DNA of 64,000 nucleotides from Acinetobacter calcoaceticus ANC 3811. Lineage in GTDB: Bacteria > Pseudomonadota > Gammaproteobacteria > Pseudomonadales > Moraxellaceae. The translations under genes and the position numbers were made by a program. The DNA is taken from assembly GCF_000399665.1 (NCBI RefSeq), contig NZ_KB976986.1:3032733-3096732 (forward strand), given 5' to 3'. The notes below the pieces were generated by a model that ran no database searches, was not told where the DNA came from, and worked only from the letters and a program-made list of their open reading frames with translations. Shown here in pieces: positions 42,094 to 51,454 of the stretch. Position 1 is the first letter of the stretch. Every line of letters starts with the position of its first letter.

Positions 42094-43266
42094 ATGATGA
42101 GACGATTAGCAACCCCCTTATTATGTAGTAGCTTTTTTTTGTTGATGGCTTGTGGGTCTAATAATACAAATTCAAAAAATCTTGAACAAAATACGTCTGC
42201 AAAAACAGAGCAGACCGCCTTAATCAAACAATCTTATCAAACTGAAATATTTGCCCAATTCAATGAACCTTGGGCTTTGACCAGCTTGCCTGATCAGCGT
42301 TTATTAGTAACTGAACGGCAAGGTAAATTAAAAATTTTTAATCCTAAAAATAAAAAAATGCTGGATGTTCAAGGGATTCCAGCGGTGAACTATGGGGGAC
42401 AGGGTGGTTTAGGAGATGTCATTTTGCATCCTGACTTTGTTAAGAATCACTGGATTTATCTCAGCTACGCTACAAAAGGACAAGGCGGATCTGGCGCTGT
42501 TATTTCACGTGCTAAATTAGATTTATCTAATGCCAATCAGCCAAAACTTACAGATGTGAAGCAGATTTGGCAGCAAGTACCCAAAGTTTCAGGACAAGGC
42601 CATTATGGACATCGTATGCTTTTTGGTGCTGATGGTAAGCTGTGGGTCAGTTCAGGTGAACGACAAAAGTTTGACACTGCTCAAAATATGAAAAGTAACT
42701 TGGGTAAAATCTTGCGTTTAAATGAGGATGGTTCAGCGGTTGTAGATAACCCTTTTTATAAGCAGGGTGGGGTCACTGCTGAAATATGGTCGCTTGGACA
42801 CCGTAATCCCTTAGGTATGGCTTTTGATCGCCAAGGACAGCTCTGGGTAGTTGAAATGGGGCCTAAAGGTGGTGATGAGCTTAATATCATCGTAAAAGGT
42901 GAAAATTATGGTTATCCAATCGTTTCAAATGGAGATCATTATTCAGGCCAACCTATTCCAGATCATCACACTCGCCCAGAATTTAAAGCACCTGAAATTG
43001 ACTGGACTCCCGTAATCTCTCCATCGAGCCTAATCATTTATCGCGGACAACAATTTCCTGCATGGAATAATAAGGCGTTAATTGGTGGGTTATCTTCAGA
43101 AGCAATTATTGTGGTGGATTTAGAGCAGAAACCCGTGAAAGAAGTGCAAAGACTAGATATGAAAAAACGCATTCGCGGGTTACATGAAGCACAAGATGGC
43201 TCGATTTGGGTCATTGAAGACGGCTCAAATGCACGATTACTGAAGCTGAGTAAGAAACCATCTTAA
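42094..43266 (+). CDS. PQQ-dependent sugar dehydrogenase-like lipoprotein
   Basis: 390 residues. Lipobox LLMAC (Cys20) then a six-bladed beta-propeller of the soluble glucose dehydrogenase/YliI type. Blade motifs include PWALTSLPDQRLLVTERQG, GGLGDVILHPDF, HRMLFGADGKLWVSSG, WSLGHRNPLGMAFD and EMGPKGGDELN. The histidine and arginine that contact PQQ in the prototype lie in GHYGHR and GHRNP. It is closer to the YliI-like branch than to the classic Acinetobacter GdhB, which is longer. AAAGGAG upstream. Confidence 0.85.
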   Translation: MMRRLATPLLCSSFFLLMACGSNNTNSKNLEQNTSAKTEQTALIKQSYQTEIFAQFNEPWALTSLPDQRLLVTERQGKLKIFNPKNKKMLDVQGIPAVNYGGQGGLGDVILHPDFVKNHWIYLSYATKGQGGSGAVISRAKLDLSNANQPKLTDVKQIWQQVPKVSGQGHYGHRMLFGADGKLWVSSGERQKFDTAQNMKSNLGKILRLNEDGSAVVDNPFYKQGGVTAEIWSLGHRNPLGMAFDRQGQLWVVEMGPKGGDELNIIVKGENYGYPIVSNGDHYSGQPIPDHHTRPEFKAPEIDWTPVISPSSLIIYRGQQFPAWNNKALIGGLSSEAIIVVDLEQKPVKEVQRLDMKKRIRGLHEAQDGSIWVIEDGSNARLLKLSKKPS

Positions 43267-43292
43267 TGAGAACCAGCCTGTAAATAACGGAC

Positions 43293-43331
43293 GTGTCTCA
43301 TAGATTCAAATTGTAGATTTCTGTGAGACAC
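43293..43331 (+). terminator. Hairpin between sugar dehydrogenase and rarA
   Basis: GTGTCTCA and TGAGACAC are perfect complements, with AGA and TCT extending the stem. No T run follows, so it may not be a true terminator. Confidence 0.35.
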
Positions 43332-43368
43332 AATAGACTATAGTGAAAAGACGATAAAGCCATTTGAG

Positions 43369-44634
43369 ATGTCAGACACCCATATTCCACTTCCTGAACG
43401 CCTGCGCCCGAGAGACTTGTCTGAAATTATTGGGCAAGATCATTTGTTAGGTGAACATGCGCCACTGCGTCAAATGATTGATCAGGGCCATTTGCCTTCT
43501 ATTATTTTTTGGGGGCCACCAGGCGTTGGTAAAACAACAATTGCTTTGCTTTTGGCACAGGCGATAGATCGCCCATTTGTGAGCTTATCTGCGCTGAATA
43601 CGGGTGTAAAAGAATTACGTGAAATCATCGCAGAAAGTGGTGATTTACTGACACCTGTGGTTTTTATTGATGAAATTCATCGATTTAATAAATCACAGCA
43701 AGATGCTTTATTGGGTGCAGTTGAAAAAGGCAAAATTACTTTAATTGGTGCGACCACTGAAAACCCATCTTTTGAGGTGAACAGTGCGCTTTTATCTCGC
43801 TGTCAGGTCTATACCTTAAATAGTTTAGACAGTGAGGCAATTCAAACACTCCTTAATAATGCACTTCAAGCCGATAAATTCTTAAAAGAGCGTTATATTC
43901 ATGTTGAAGAATATGATGCCCTGATTCAATTCGCAGCAGGCGATGCTCGTAAAGCGCTTAATTTACTGGATTTAATTGCGAGTACCTTTGAACCAGAAAT
44001 TGAAAACACCATTACCAATGCAGTTGTGGTGAAAGTTGCGCAGCAAAATATTGCACGATATGACAAATCGGGTGAACAGCATTACGACTTAGTTTCAGCC
44101 TTTATTAAATCAATTCGGGGTAGTGATCCAGATGCAACCCTGTATTGGATGGCGCGTATGCTCAAAGGCGGAGAAGATCCGGTTTTTATTGCCAGACGTA
44201 TGCTGATTGCAGCCTCAGAAGATATCGGAAACTCTAACCCTAATGCGCTATTGCTAGCAGGTGAGTGTTTCCGCTCTGTACAAGCGGTGGGTATGCCTGA
44301 GGCTCGAATTATTCTGGGCCAAACTGCGGTTTATTTAGCAACGAGTGCAAAAAGTAATAGTACTTATTTAGCGATTAATAAGGCTCTGGAACTTGCTGAA
44401 AAAACGGCAAATTTACCTGTGCCTTTGCATTTGAGAAATGCGCCGACCAAGCTTATGAAACAACAAGGCTATGGAATTAACTATCTCTATCCGCATGATT
44501 ACCCTGAGCACTTTGTACTACAAGACTATTTGCCACCTGAGTTAAAGGGAAGCAAACTCTATGAGTCTGCAAGAAACAAGCGTGAAGTTGAAGGTGAGCG
44601 CTTACAGCAACGTAGATGGCAACAGGAACAATAG
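43369..44634 (+). CDS. rarA: Replication-associated recombination protein RarA
   Basis: 421 residues. AAA+ ATPase of the RarA/MgsA/WRNIP1 family that acts at stalled replication forks. Walker [12 protein letters not shown] (about 48-58), Walker [11 protein letters not shown], sensor-1 [10 protein letters not shown], and the tetramerisation domain at the C-terminus. The ribosome site is weak. The extreme C-terminus ([16 protein letters not shown] through [10 protein letters not shown]) has a degenerate second copy downstream at about 45690-45806. Confidence 0.95.
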   Translation: MSDTHIPLPERLRPRDLSEIIGQDHLLGEHAPLRQMIDQGHLPSIIFWGPPGVGKTTIALLLAQAIDRPFVSLSALNTGVKELREIIAESGDLLTPVVFIDEIHRFNKSQQDALLGAVEKGKITLIGATTENPSFEVNSALLSRCQVYTLNSLDSEAIQTLLNNALQADKFLKERYIHVEEYDALIQFAAGDARKALNLLDLIASTFEPEIENTITNAVVVKVAQQNIARYDKSGEQHYDLVSAFIKSIRGSDPDATLYWMARMLKGGEDPVFIARRMLIAASEDIGNSNPNALLLAGECFRSVQAVGMPEARIILGQTAVYLATSAKSNSTYLAINKALELAEKTANLPVPLHLRNAPTKLMKQQGYGINYLYPHDYPEHFVLQDYLPPELKGSKLYESARNKREVEGERLQQRRWQQEQ

Positions 44635-44640
44635 TTCTCG

Positions 44641-45477
44641 CTATTCCAGTTCTTCCGTCACCTGACCATAAATCAGTAGTGTAAACACGCCTGTACCGCC
44701 AATAATATTGCCAATGGTGGTCGGGACAAGGAAAGTAAACAGATAGTCATTAATGGAAGCCTCTCCTTGCCAGACCAGATAGGACATTTCTGTAGAACCC
44801 ACCACTACATGGGTAAAGTCACCCAGTCCTATCAAATATGTCATGAAAAAGATGAGCAGGAATTTATTAGTAACTGAAGGCAACATCCAGACCAAAGCTG
44901 CAATTAACAGCCCTGACATAATACCTTTGAGCATATTTTGAGTTGCAGAAAAGGAACCGACATGATGAGCAAGTTCATCCAGTGCCTTGTCAATATCTGG
45001 AGTAAACAGGTGAGTAGTTAGGAAAAATAAACTCGCCAAAGCTGTTCCAATGATATTGCATAGGATCACAATTCCCCATAAGCGGCCCACTGCTCGTAAT
45101 TTATCGAAGGTAAAGGGTTTGAATAAAGGTACAACAGTGGTGATGGTATTCTCTGTAAAGAGTTGCATGTGACCCAAAATAGCGATCAGGAACCCAATGG
45201 TATAACCGATATTGGTGATTAAATCGGTCCAAACAGCATCAGTGGGGAGATAGGAAGCAATAATCGCTTTAAATACAAATGAAAAACTGATGACTAAACC
45301 CGCAGCAATCCCTGAAAAGATGAGTGCAGCTGTTGGACGATCCAGTTCTTCAGCACCATCACGGCGGATAATTTCATAGACCAAACGGGGTGACAGTTTT
45401 TCATGTTCTTCAACTGCCATTTTTTCACGCCAGCTTAAGGTTTTCTCGACCTTTTTTTGCTCTATTTCATGATCCAT
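44641..45477 (-). CDS. Formate/nitrite transporter (FNT) family channel
   Basis: 278 residues with six hydrophobic segments. An unusually long cytosolic N-terminus (about 50 residues) precedes TM1, as in the YfdC subgroup. FNT-type segments include GHMQLFTENTITT and IGLGDFTHVVVGSTEMSY. The family passes formate, nitrite, hydrosulfide or lactate; the ion here is unknown. GAGGAG precedes the ATG. It lies between rarA (convergent, stop codons 6 bp apart) and the decayed rarA tail copy. Confidence 0.88.
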   Translation of the reverse strand: MDHEIEQKKVEKTLSWREKMAVEEHEKLSPRLVYEIIRRDGAEELDRPTAALIFSGIAAGLVISFSFVFKAIIASYLPTDAVWTDLITNIGYTIGFLIAILGHMQLFTENTITTVVPLFKPFTFDKLRAVGRLWGIVILCNIIGTALASLFFLTTHLFTPDIDKALDELAHHVGSFSATQNMLKGIMSGLLIAALVWMLPSVTNKFLLIFFMTYLIGLGDFTHVVVGSTEMSYLVWQGEASINDYLFTFLVPTTIGNIIGGTGVFTLLIYGQVTEELE

Positions 45478-45666
45478 CAGGTTTACTCCTCACTGAATAA
45501 ATAATTTATATTTCTTATTTTTATTCATTGATAAGGCAGTGCTCGGGATAAATCCAGTCGATTCCTAACAGCTTTATGTGTCTTTTTATAAATTGCATGA
45601 GGTGACAGTAAAGAAGTCAAAAATAATGTATGAATATGGGCAGTCAGAAAGATAGGAATGCTAAAT

Positions 45667-45806
45667 ATAAGGGAAGGTTGAGCATTCGTTTTGCAAGACG
45701 ATTTTTCGCTTGAGCTAAAGAAAGCCCAATACTATGAACTTACTAAAAATAAGCATGAGGTTAAAAGCAGATGCTTACAGCAAGCTAGAGATGGCAGTAG
45801 GAACAG
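45667..45806 (+). pseudogene. Decayed second copy of the rarA 3' end
   Basis: From 45691 the + strand translates LQDDFSLELKKAQYYELTK then NKHEVKSRCLQQ, against [19 protein letters not shown] then [12 protein letters not shown] in RarA: 15 of 31 residues identical in line, and codon-aligned DNA identity of roughly 60 percent. The last part (GATGGCAGTAGGAACAG) matches the rarA end GATGGCAACAGGAACAA with a two-base insertion upstream. On the left, GTTGAGCATTCGTTTTGCAAGAC resembles CCTGAGCACTTTGTACTACAAGAC with one base lost. It is not part of an intact rarA frame. A relic of duplication. Confidence 0.78.
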
Positions 45807-45811
45807 AAAAT

Positions 45812-46015
45812 TTAAAAAAATGTATAAGCTCTTAAAGTGCGGATAAGAGCCATATAGTCGCCTTGAGAGGCTTTAGCAATAACAGATTCAACTTCTGCCT
45901 GACTCCAGCCTTGTTTTAAGGCAGAACTGCTAAAGTTGGTTAATAAGACCAAAGGATTTTCACCAAAATGGACTGGATGATTCATTAATCTCTTTTCAAG
46001 CTTAGACATTTCCAT
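45812..46015 (-). CDS. Small hypothetical protein
   Basis: 67 residues, no signal peptide. Predicted helical: LVLLTNFSSSALKQGWSQAEVESVIAKASQGDYMALIRTLRAYT looks like two or three helices of a small regulatory or adaptor domain seen in short unnamed proteins. An AGGGTAAAG site precedes the ATG. Its end abuts the rarA relic on the other strand. Function unknown. Confidence 0.65.
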   Translation of the reverse strand: MEMSKLEKRLMNHPVHFGENPLVLLTNFSSSALKQGWSQAEVESVIAKASQGDYMALIRTLRAYTFF

Positions 46016-46163
46016 AGCTTTACCCTAGTTTTGAATTTAATTATTGTGAAGTGCTTAATGTTTTTTTAGATTTTAGTGTTTAAAATTGAGTTTGTGCAAG
46101 TGCTAATTCATTTTAATAGACAAATCTGTCTATTATTATTTATTTTCTAAAGTACCTCATATA

Positions 46164-46189
46164 AAAAACCGGGCTAATGCCCGGTTTTT
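46164..46189. terminator. Terminator of the dapA-bamC-purC operon
   Basis: AAAAACCGGGC and GCCCGGTTTTT surround the loop TAAT. On the minus strand it follows the purC stop codon by about 17 bp. Confidence 0.93.
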
Positions 46190-46205
46190 CATGAAGTTTG
46201 AACGA

Positions 46206-46925
46206 TTAGATAGCAGATAAATCTACGCCTAAACGAGCAGCAACTTCTTCATAAGCTTCAACAACACCGCCTAAACCTTGACGGAAACGGTCTTTGTCGA
46301 GTTTTTTCTTAGAGTCTTTATCCCATAGACGGCAGCCGTCTGGAGAGAATTCGTCACCAAGCACAATGCGGTCATGGAAAACACCGAATTCAAGCTTGAA
46401 GTCCACCAAGATCATGTTGCCTTCAGCAAATAATGCTTTTAATACATCGTTTACTTGGTAAGTTAACACTTTCATTTGCTCTAATTGTTCAGCAGTCGCC
46501 CAATCTAAAGCAATCGCTTGAGATTCGTTAACCATTGGGTCACCTAGACCGTCATCTTTATAGAACAATTCAAATGTAGGAGGAGTTAACTCTTTACCTT
46601 CTTCTACACCTAAACGACGGCATAGAGAACCAGCTGCGTAGTTACGAATTACACATTCAACTGGAATCATTTGAAGTTTTTTAACAAGCACTTCAGTTGG
46701 AGAAAGCAATTTTTCAAAATGCGTTTCAATACCCGCAGCAGCAAGTTTTTCCATAATGAAGGCGTTAAAAAGGTTGTTCACCTTGCCTTTACGATCTAGT
46801 TGTTCGATTTTTTCGCCGTTGAACGCAGAGGCATCATCACGAAAGACTAAAATCAGATGGTCGGCATTGTCTGTTTCATATACAGATTTTGCTTTACCAG
46901 TATAGAGCAAGGTTTGTTTTAACAT
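46206..46925 (-). CDS. purC: SAICAR synthetase
   Basis: 239 residues. Phosphoribosylaminoimidazole-succinocarboxamide synthase; it joins aspartate to CAIR in purine synthesis with ATP. Family motifs: [13 protein letters not shown] at the start, [18 protein letters not shown], and [10 protein letters not shown] with the [12 protein letters not shown] segment. An AAGG site lies upstream. Last of the dapA-bamC-purC run, 35 bp after bamC. The same order occurs in E. coli. Confidence 0.97.
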   Translation of the reverse strand: MLKQTLLYTGKAKSVYETDNADHLILVFRDDASAFNGEKIEQLDRKGKVNNLFNAFIMEKLAAAGIETHFEKLLSPTEVLVKKLQMIPVECVIRNYAAGSLCRRLGVEEGKELTPPTFELFYKDDGLGDPMVNESQAIALDWATAEQLEQMKVLTYQVNDVLKALFAEGNMILVDFKLEFGVFHDRIVLGDEFSPDGCRLWDKDSKKKLDKDRFRQGLGGVVEAYEEVAARLGVDLSAI

Positions 46926-46960
46926 GAGGGAACCTTTTAAAAAAAATGCCTAGTAAACGA

Positions 46961-47569
46961 CTAGGCTGGCCAATTTTGGTAAATCTGGTTTAACACTTCA
47001 GCAGCCACATCTGGGCTTGCAAAAGTGTTGTCTACATTAAATAGAGCAAGAGTATGACTTGAACCCACACCAGTGAGTTTAAGCACATAAGTATTGTCAT
47101 TTACTTTAATCGTCGCCTGATTACTGCCTTGAGCGATGATGTTGTAATTTAAAGTACTTAATGTCGCTTTGGTGTATTGCCAGATCTCGGTCGTATTCCC
47201 ATCAACTTTCAATAATGGGTTTTTATTACCGTCGGTCACAAGCTGAGGACGTCCAAGCGCAGTTGTCGTTTGAGCAGATGCATCTGCTGTTGCATTGTTA
47301 CCCTGAGTTTGTTCAGGGCGTGGCAATGCAAAACGGTTACCACGCTGGTTTTCAAACTTCGGCGCGTGCTCAATCGCGAGCTGGTCAACAGTTGGTGCAG
47401 GGTACAAAGGCGTCACTGGTCGTACAGTTGCGTCGGCAGGATACTCAAGCGGGGCAAGTTGCTTGGCATTTTTATAATCTAAAGAGTGATTATTAATTGC
47501 GAAGCGACCACAACCAGCTAAACTCAAGGCTGAAACTGCAAGGACTAAACCAAGACGTAATTGCATCAT
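46961..47569 (-). CDS. bamC: BamC-like lipoprotein (shortened)
   Basis: 202 residues, against about 344 in E. coli BamC. Signal peptide and lipobox (LSLAGC, Cys20), then an N-terminal unstructured segment with the LDYKNAKQLAPLEYPADA stretch, which matches the lasso that contacts BamD in E. coli, then one helix-grip domain (WQYTKATLSTLNYNIIAQG to the end). The second helix-grip domain is absent. It should be an outer-membrane assembly factor. Position between dapA and purC supports the name. 12 bp after dapA. Confidence 0.85.
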   Translation of the reverse strand: MMQLRLGLVLAVSALSLAGCGRFAINNHSLDYKNAKQLAPLEYPADATVRPVTPLYPAPTVDQLAIEHAPKFENQRGNRFALPRPEQTQGNNATADASAQTTTALGRPQLVTDGNKNPLLKVDGNTTEIWQYTKATLSTLNYNIIAQGSNQATIKVNDNTYVLKLTGVGSSHTLALFNVDNTFASPDVAAEVLNQIYQNWPA

Positions 47570-47581
47570 AAATTGCTCTTA

Positions 47582-48475
47582 TTAAATAATTCCCGCATCT
47601 TTTAGGGCATTGCGGAGAGGTTCGCGATATTGCTCAGCGAGAGGAGTGAGTGGTAAACGAATACCAGTATCAATCAGTCCCATCTCATGTAGTGCCCATT
47701 TCACAGGAATTGGGTTTGATTCGCAAAATAGAATATTGTGTAAATTTGCAATCTTATTGTTAATCGTCTTCGCTTCTTGTTCATCTTTGGCAATTGCAAG
47801 AGCACATACTTCGCTCATTGCTTTAGGCGCAACGTTTGCTGTCACAGAGATATTACCGTCTGCACCAAGAAGCATAAGTTCCCATGCAGTATCATCATCA
47901 CCTGAATATACAGCCATCTTGCCGTTTAAAGCCTCGATTAAAGCTTTACCACGAGGTACATCACCTGTCGCATCTTTAATACCAACAATATTTGGGATCT
48001 CTGCTAAACGTACAGCTGTATCATTTGCAAGATCTACACCCGTACGGCCAGGTACGTTATAAAGAATAAGTGGTAATTCTACGGCTTCAGCAATCGCTTT
48101 ATAGTGTTGGTAGAGGCCTTCTTGAGTTGGCTTATTATAATATGGTGTAACAAGTAGGGCTGCATCTGCGCCAAGATCTTTAGCCGCTTTAGTTAGTTCG
48201 ATTGCTTCACGGGTTGAGTTTGCACCAGTACCGGCAATAATTGGAATACATTTATTGGCTACACGAATAATTTCTTTAATAACCTGTGTGTGCTCTTCCA
48301 TGCTCAATGTTGAGGCTTCGCCGGTTGTACCAACGGCTACAATACTGTTTGTACCTTGTTCTATGTGCCACTCAACCAGCTTCTCAAGACCCTTCCAATC
48401 TACACCGCCGTCTTTCAACATAGGTGTGACGATTGCGACGATTGAGCCTTGAATGGTCTGTGCTTGCTGAGTCAT
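47582..48475 (-). CDS. dapA: 4-hydroxy-tetrahydrodipicolinate synthase
   Basis: 297 residues. It condenses pyruvate and aspartate semialdehyde, the first committed step of lysine synthesis. The TIM barrel has GTTGEASTLS near residue 49, the catalytic Tyr in LILYNVPGRTGV, and the Schiff-base Lys in IVGIKDATGD. First gene of the dapA-bamC-purC operon. An AGGATATTTT site precedes the ATG. Confidence 0.97.
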   Translation of the reverse strand: MTQQAQTIQGSIVAIVTPMLKDGGVDWKGLEKLVEWHIEQGTNSIVAVGTTGEASTLSMEEHTQVIKEIIRVANKCIPIIAGTGANSTREAIELTKAAKDLGADAALLVTPYYNKPTQEGLYQHYKAIAEAVELPLILYNVPGRTGVDLANDTAVRLAEIPNIVGIKDATGDVPRGKALIEALNGKMAVYSGDDDTAWELMLLGADGNISVTANVAPKAMSEVCALAIAKDEQEAKTINNKIANLHNILFCESNPIPVKWALHEMGLIDTGIRLPLTPLAEQYREPLRNALKDAGII

Positions 48476-48803
48476 TTTTAAAAATATCCTATTTATCCAT
48501 CCGAATCTGAGGTAAGAAAAACAAAATGTGGGATGGTTGCAGTATTTTGATTGTCCAGTTCTAACAATAACAGATTGTTGAATGACAATTATGCAAATTA
48601 TGACTGATCAGACGCATAAGAACAATACGCCTAACGGATAATCGCGACGTAAACTTGAGGAAAAGATAGGATGTCTTGGTATTGCAGGGGTGAGAAGGGT
48701 CAGTAAATATAACAATACAGCTTGATTCGACTGAGCCTTACTTAATATGGGCTTTTTTTATGGCAAGATAGAATGCAATTTCCCGATTGGGATTGAAGAT
48801 GAC
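48476..48803. other. Divergent promoter region of dapA and pncA
   Basis: About 330 bp. I found no gene or convincing motif in it. Confidence 0.4.
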
Positions 48804-49448
48804 ATGAAAATGAATAAACAACCAAAAAATGCGGTTTTAATTGTAGTTGATGTACAAAATGGTTTTACACCGGGTGGAAATTTAGCAGTTGCCGATGCTG
48901 ACACAATTGTTCCAACGATTAACCAACTTTCTGATTGTTTTGAAAATATTGTTCTGACGCAAGATTGGCATCCCGATAATCATATTTCTTTTGCACAAAA
49001 CCATTCGGGTAAGCAGCCATTTGAAACTATTGAACTCGACTATGGACCGCAGGTACTTTGGCCTAAACATTGTGTACAAGGCACCAAAGATGCCGAGTTC
49101 CACCCGAATTTAAATATTCCGAAAGCTCAACTGATTATTCGAAAGGGCTTTCATGCTCATATTGATAGCTATTCGGCTTTTATGGAAGCAGATCACGCCA
49201 CAATGACGGGGTTAAAGGGTTACTTAAAAGAGCGTGGCATTGATACGGTTTATGTAGTCGGAATTGCGACGGACTTTTGCGTGGCATGGACTGCTTTGGA
49301 TGCAGTTAAGCAAGGTTTTAAAACTTTAGTGGTTGAAGATGCTTGTAAAGCTATTGATCTGAATGGTTCGTTAGAACAAGCATGGCAAACCATGCAGCAA
49401 CTAGGAATTGTTCGTATTCAATCAACTGATCTGTTGGGTGACCGCTAA
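48804..49448 (+). CDS. pncA: Nicotinamidase/pyrazinamidase
   Basis: 214 residues. It deamidates nicotinamide to nicotinate for NAD salvage. The catalytic triad is complete: Asp in IVVDVQNGF, Lys in WPKHCVQGT, Cys in GIATDFCVAWTA. Metal ligands are in DWHPDNH. I start at 48804 (MKMNKQPKN) because the family begins here and a GAAGATGA site lies upstream; the frame is open to 48747. The symporter gene follows by 40 bp. Confidence 0.94.
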   Translation: MKMNKQPKNAVLIVVDVQNGFTPGGNLAVADADTIVPTINQLSDCFENIVLTQDWHPDNHISFAQNHSGKQPFETIELDYGPQVLWPKHCVQGTKDAEFHPNLNIPKAQLIIRKGFHAHIDSYSAFMEADHATMTGLKGYLKERGIDTVYVVGIATDFCVAWTALDAVKQGFKTLVVEDACKAIDLNGSLEQAWQTMQQLGIVRIQSTDLLGDR

Positions 49449-49488
49449 GTCTATTGGTCTAGTATTTTAATTTTTAGGGATAGAAAGT

Positions 49489-50451
49489 ATGTCTGCATTA
49501 CTGCGCTTTACCCAATTTATTCAAAAAACGTTTGCCTTATGGGTGATTGTTTTTGCAGCACTAGCGCTATGGCAACCTGAATTTTTTGTTTGGCTCAAAG
49601 CATACATTCCATGGATTTTGGGCATTATTATGCTCGGTATGGGAATGACCATGACTGTAGATGATTTTAAAGGAGTATTGCAAAGCCCTAAAGCTGTGTT
49701 GATTGGGGTAGTTGCCCAGTTTGTGGTGATGCCCGGTTTAGCATATGTTCTATGTAAATTATTTAATTTACCGCCTGAAATTGCGGTGGGTGTGATTTTA
49801 GTGGGTTGTTGCCCAGGTGGAACGGCTTCAAACGTGATTACCTACATGGCCAAAGGCAATGTGGCTTTATCGGTAGCCTGTACATCGGTATCTACGCTTT
49901 TAGCGCCCGTATTAACACCAGCGATTTTTTATTTACTTGCTAGTCAATGGTTAAAGATTGATGCAGGCTCTATGTTTATTTCTATTCTGCAAGTGGTGCT
50001 ACTTCCTATTGTGGTTGGTCTAATTTTAAGAACATGGCTCAAGCGTCAAGTCGAATCCTATATTCAAGTCATGCCGTTAGTTTCCGTTATTGCAATTGTA
50101 GCGATTGTGGCCGCCATTATTGGTGGGAGCAAAGCAGCTATTCTACAGTCGGGCTTGCTCATTTTGGCTGTAGTGATCTTGCATAATGGATTTGGGTATT
50201 TGTTAGGTTTTGCAGCAGCACGTTTCTTTAAATTGCCTTATGCAGACAGTAAAGCCATTGCCGTTGAGGTAGGGATGCAAAACTCAGGCTTAGGTGTTGC
50301 GCTTGCAGCAGTACATTTTGCGGCTTCCCCGATTACCGCAGTACCAAGCGCGATTTTCAGCCTTTGGCACAATATTTCTGGGCCCGCACTTGCGACTTAT
50401 TGGGCAAGTCGTACAGAGGTAGACAAATCCATTCAAGTAAAAGCTGACTAA
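49489..50451 (+). CDS. Bile acid:sodium symporter family protein
   Basis: 320 residues, nine to ten hydrophobic segments. The BASS signatures [23 protein letters not shown] and [14 protein letters not shown] hold the sodium-binding sites. In bacteria the family often carries pantoate or other organic acids rather than bile acids; the substrate here is unknown. AGGGATAG precedes the ATG. Downstream of pncA on the same strand. Confidence 0.9.
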   Translation: MSALLRFTQFIQKTFALWVIVFAALALWQPEFFVWLKAYIPWILGIIMLGMGMTMTVDDFKGVLQSPKAVLIGVVAQFVVMPGLAYVLCKLFNLPPEIAVGVILVGCCPGGTASNVITYMAKGNVALSVACTSVSTLLAPVLTPAIFYLLASQWLKIDAGSMFISILQVVLLPIVVGLILRTWLKRQVESYIQVMPLVSVIAIVAIVAAIIGGSKAAILQSGLLILAVVILHNGFGYLLGFAAARFFKLPYADSKAIAVEVGMQNSGLGVALAAVHFAASPITAVPSAIFSLWHNISGPALATYWASRTEVDKSIQVKAD

Positions 50452-50455
50452 TTCA

Positions 50456-50926
50456 CTAAAGAGGATTGATAGCTAACCAATTTTCAATTTCATTTTCAGA
50501 AATTACTTCAAAACCATGGTGCTGCAATAGTGCCGTGGTGATTCCCGTTCCTGTAATTTTTTCGCCTTGAAAAGTCCCGTTATAAATTTTTTGACTACCA
50601 CAAGAAGGGCTATTTTCCTTTAAGACCACACAGCTTGCTTTTATTTGCTGTGCAATTTCGAGAGTACGGTAGGCACCTTTTAAATATAAATCTGTCACAT
50701 CTAAACCAGATGAATCGGTAATTATGGCTTTGCCATTAAGCACATCTTGACCTGTTCCTCCCACAATTTCTGCGGGTAAGCGCAGAGTGCTAAAACCACC
50801 TAATAATTCTGGACAAAGCGCATGAGCTTTTTTATTAATTACCAGTTGTTTAAGTAAAATATTTAGGCAAGATTTACCATCGTAACGGACGGGTTCACCA
50901 ATTAAACATGCACTGACTAAAAGCAT
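50456..50926 (-). CDS. DUF523 protein
   Basis: 156 residues. Cysteine-rich DUF523 fold, with VSACLIGEPVRYDGKSC at the N-terminus, CPELLGG, and a KENSPSCGSQKIYNG segment. The three or four cysteines suggest a metal or Fe-S site. No known reaction. Convergent with the symporter gene, stop codons 4 bp apart. Confidence 0.88.
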   Translation of the reverse strand: MLLVSACLIGEPVRYDGKSCLNILLKQLVINKKAHALCPELLGGFSTLRLPAEIVGGTGQDVLNGKAIITDSSGLDVTDLYLKGAYRTLEIAQQIKASCVVLKENSPSCGSQKIYNGTFQGEKITGTGITTALLQHHGFEVISENEIENWLAINPL

Positions 50927-51036
50927 AGTTTTCCAAAATCAAAACAATTGAGACTTATTGAATATAAAGAATCATAAACAGAATATGAAAGATGACAATT
51001 CATTTTAAAAATAGACAAATTAAAAGATTACCAAAA

Positions 51037-51071
51037 TTATGTAATTCATAATTAAGTTATGTATTGCATAA
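51037..51071. promoter_or_regulatory. Paired palindromic operator upstream of hppD
   Basis: Two 15-bp palindromes: TTATG-TAATT-CATAA (51037-51051) and TTATG-TATTG-CATAA (51057-51071). The repeat period is exactly 20 bp, two helical turns. The same architecture recurs upstream of fahA at 56315-56349. Likely binding site of the neighbouring IclR regulator. Confidence 0.72.
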
Positions 51072-51114
51072 TTTAATTGTTTTTAGTAGCATCTAATTCA
51101 AGGTAAATGGCCAT

Positions 51115-51143
51115 TGGAGATCCAACAAGGATGTTGGTCTCCA
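51115..51143 (+). other. Stable hairpin in the hppD leader
   Basis: TGGAGATCCAAC (51115-51126) pairs with GTTGGTCTCCA (51133-51143) with one bulged base and a six-base loop. There is no T run after it, so it is not a standard terminator; it may be an RNA regulatory or stabilising element. Confidence 0.55.
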
Positions 51144-51234
51144 TAAATCTATAAATGATTTTTAGGAAAAGACGATTTTTAAGGGTTTATTGAAAAATCT
51201 CAATCGTACTTTTAGATAAGAAAGGACAGTGTGT

Positions 51235-51306
51235 ATGGAAAACAAACACCACATGGAACGGAAATTAATCATCAAAGGCTCTACGCTCATCATATCTTCG
51301 TTTTAA
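51235..51306 (+). CDS. Possible leader peptide of hppD, 23 residues
   Basis: ATG at 51235 follows AAGGACAGTGTGT, a fair ribosome site. It reads MENKHHMERKLIIKGSTLI then ISSF and stops. It lies in the hppD leader, about 150 nt before the hppD start. No aromatic-residue stretch typical of tyrosine or phenylalanine attenuation is seen. Only weak support as a real gene. Confidence 0.3.
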   Translation: MENKHHMERKLIIKGSTLIISSF

Positions 51307-51454
51307 GGATTCGTTTTTTTCTCATAGGATGCGTGGGTTAAGGCATTTTGACGGTTCAAATACTCACCCAATGATTACGTATTCTATAGAGAAAGGAGCT
51401 GAGTTCATCAGCAATAGAGATAAACGGAACAGGTAATCACCAGAGGGAAACTAG

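Larger units (their letters stand above)
50927..51454 (+). other. hppD regulatory and leader region
   Basis: About 530 bp without a normal gene. It contains the two-palindrome operator (51037-51071), a strong hairpin (51115-51143), a 23-codon reading frame (51235-51306) and a GA-rich stretch before the hppD ribosome site GAGGG. Confidence 0.6.

Noticed and set aside
45478..45666. A second gene between the FNT gene and the rarA relic
   Set aside because: No frame of useful length or ribosome site; only the relic starting near 45667 shows meaningful similarity.
47610..48062. 150-codon frame antisense to dapA
   Set aside because: The dapA reading is certain; the antisense frame has no recognisable feature and no ribosome site.
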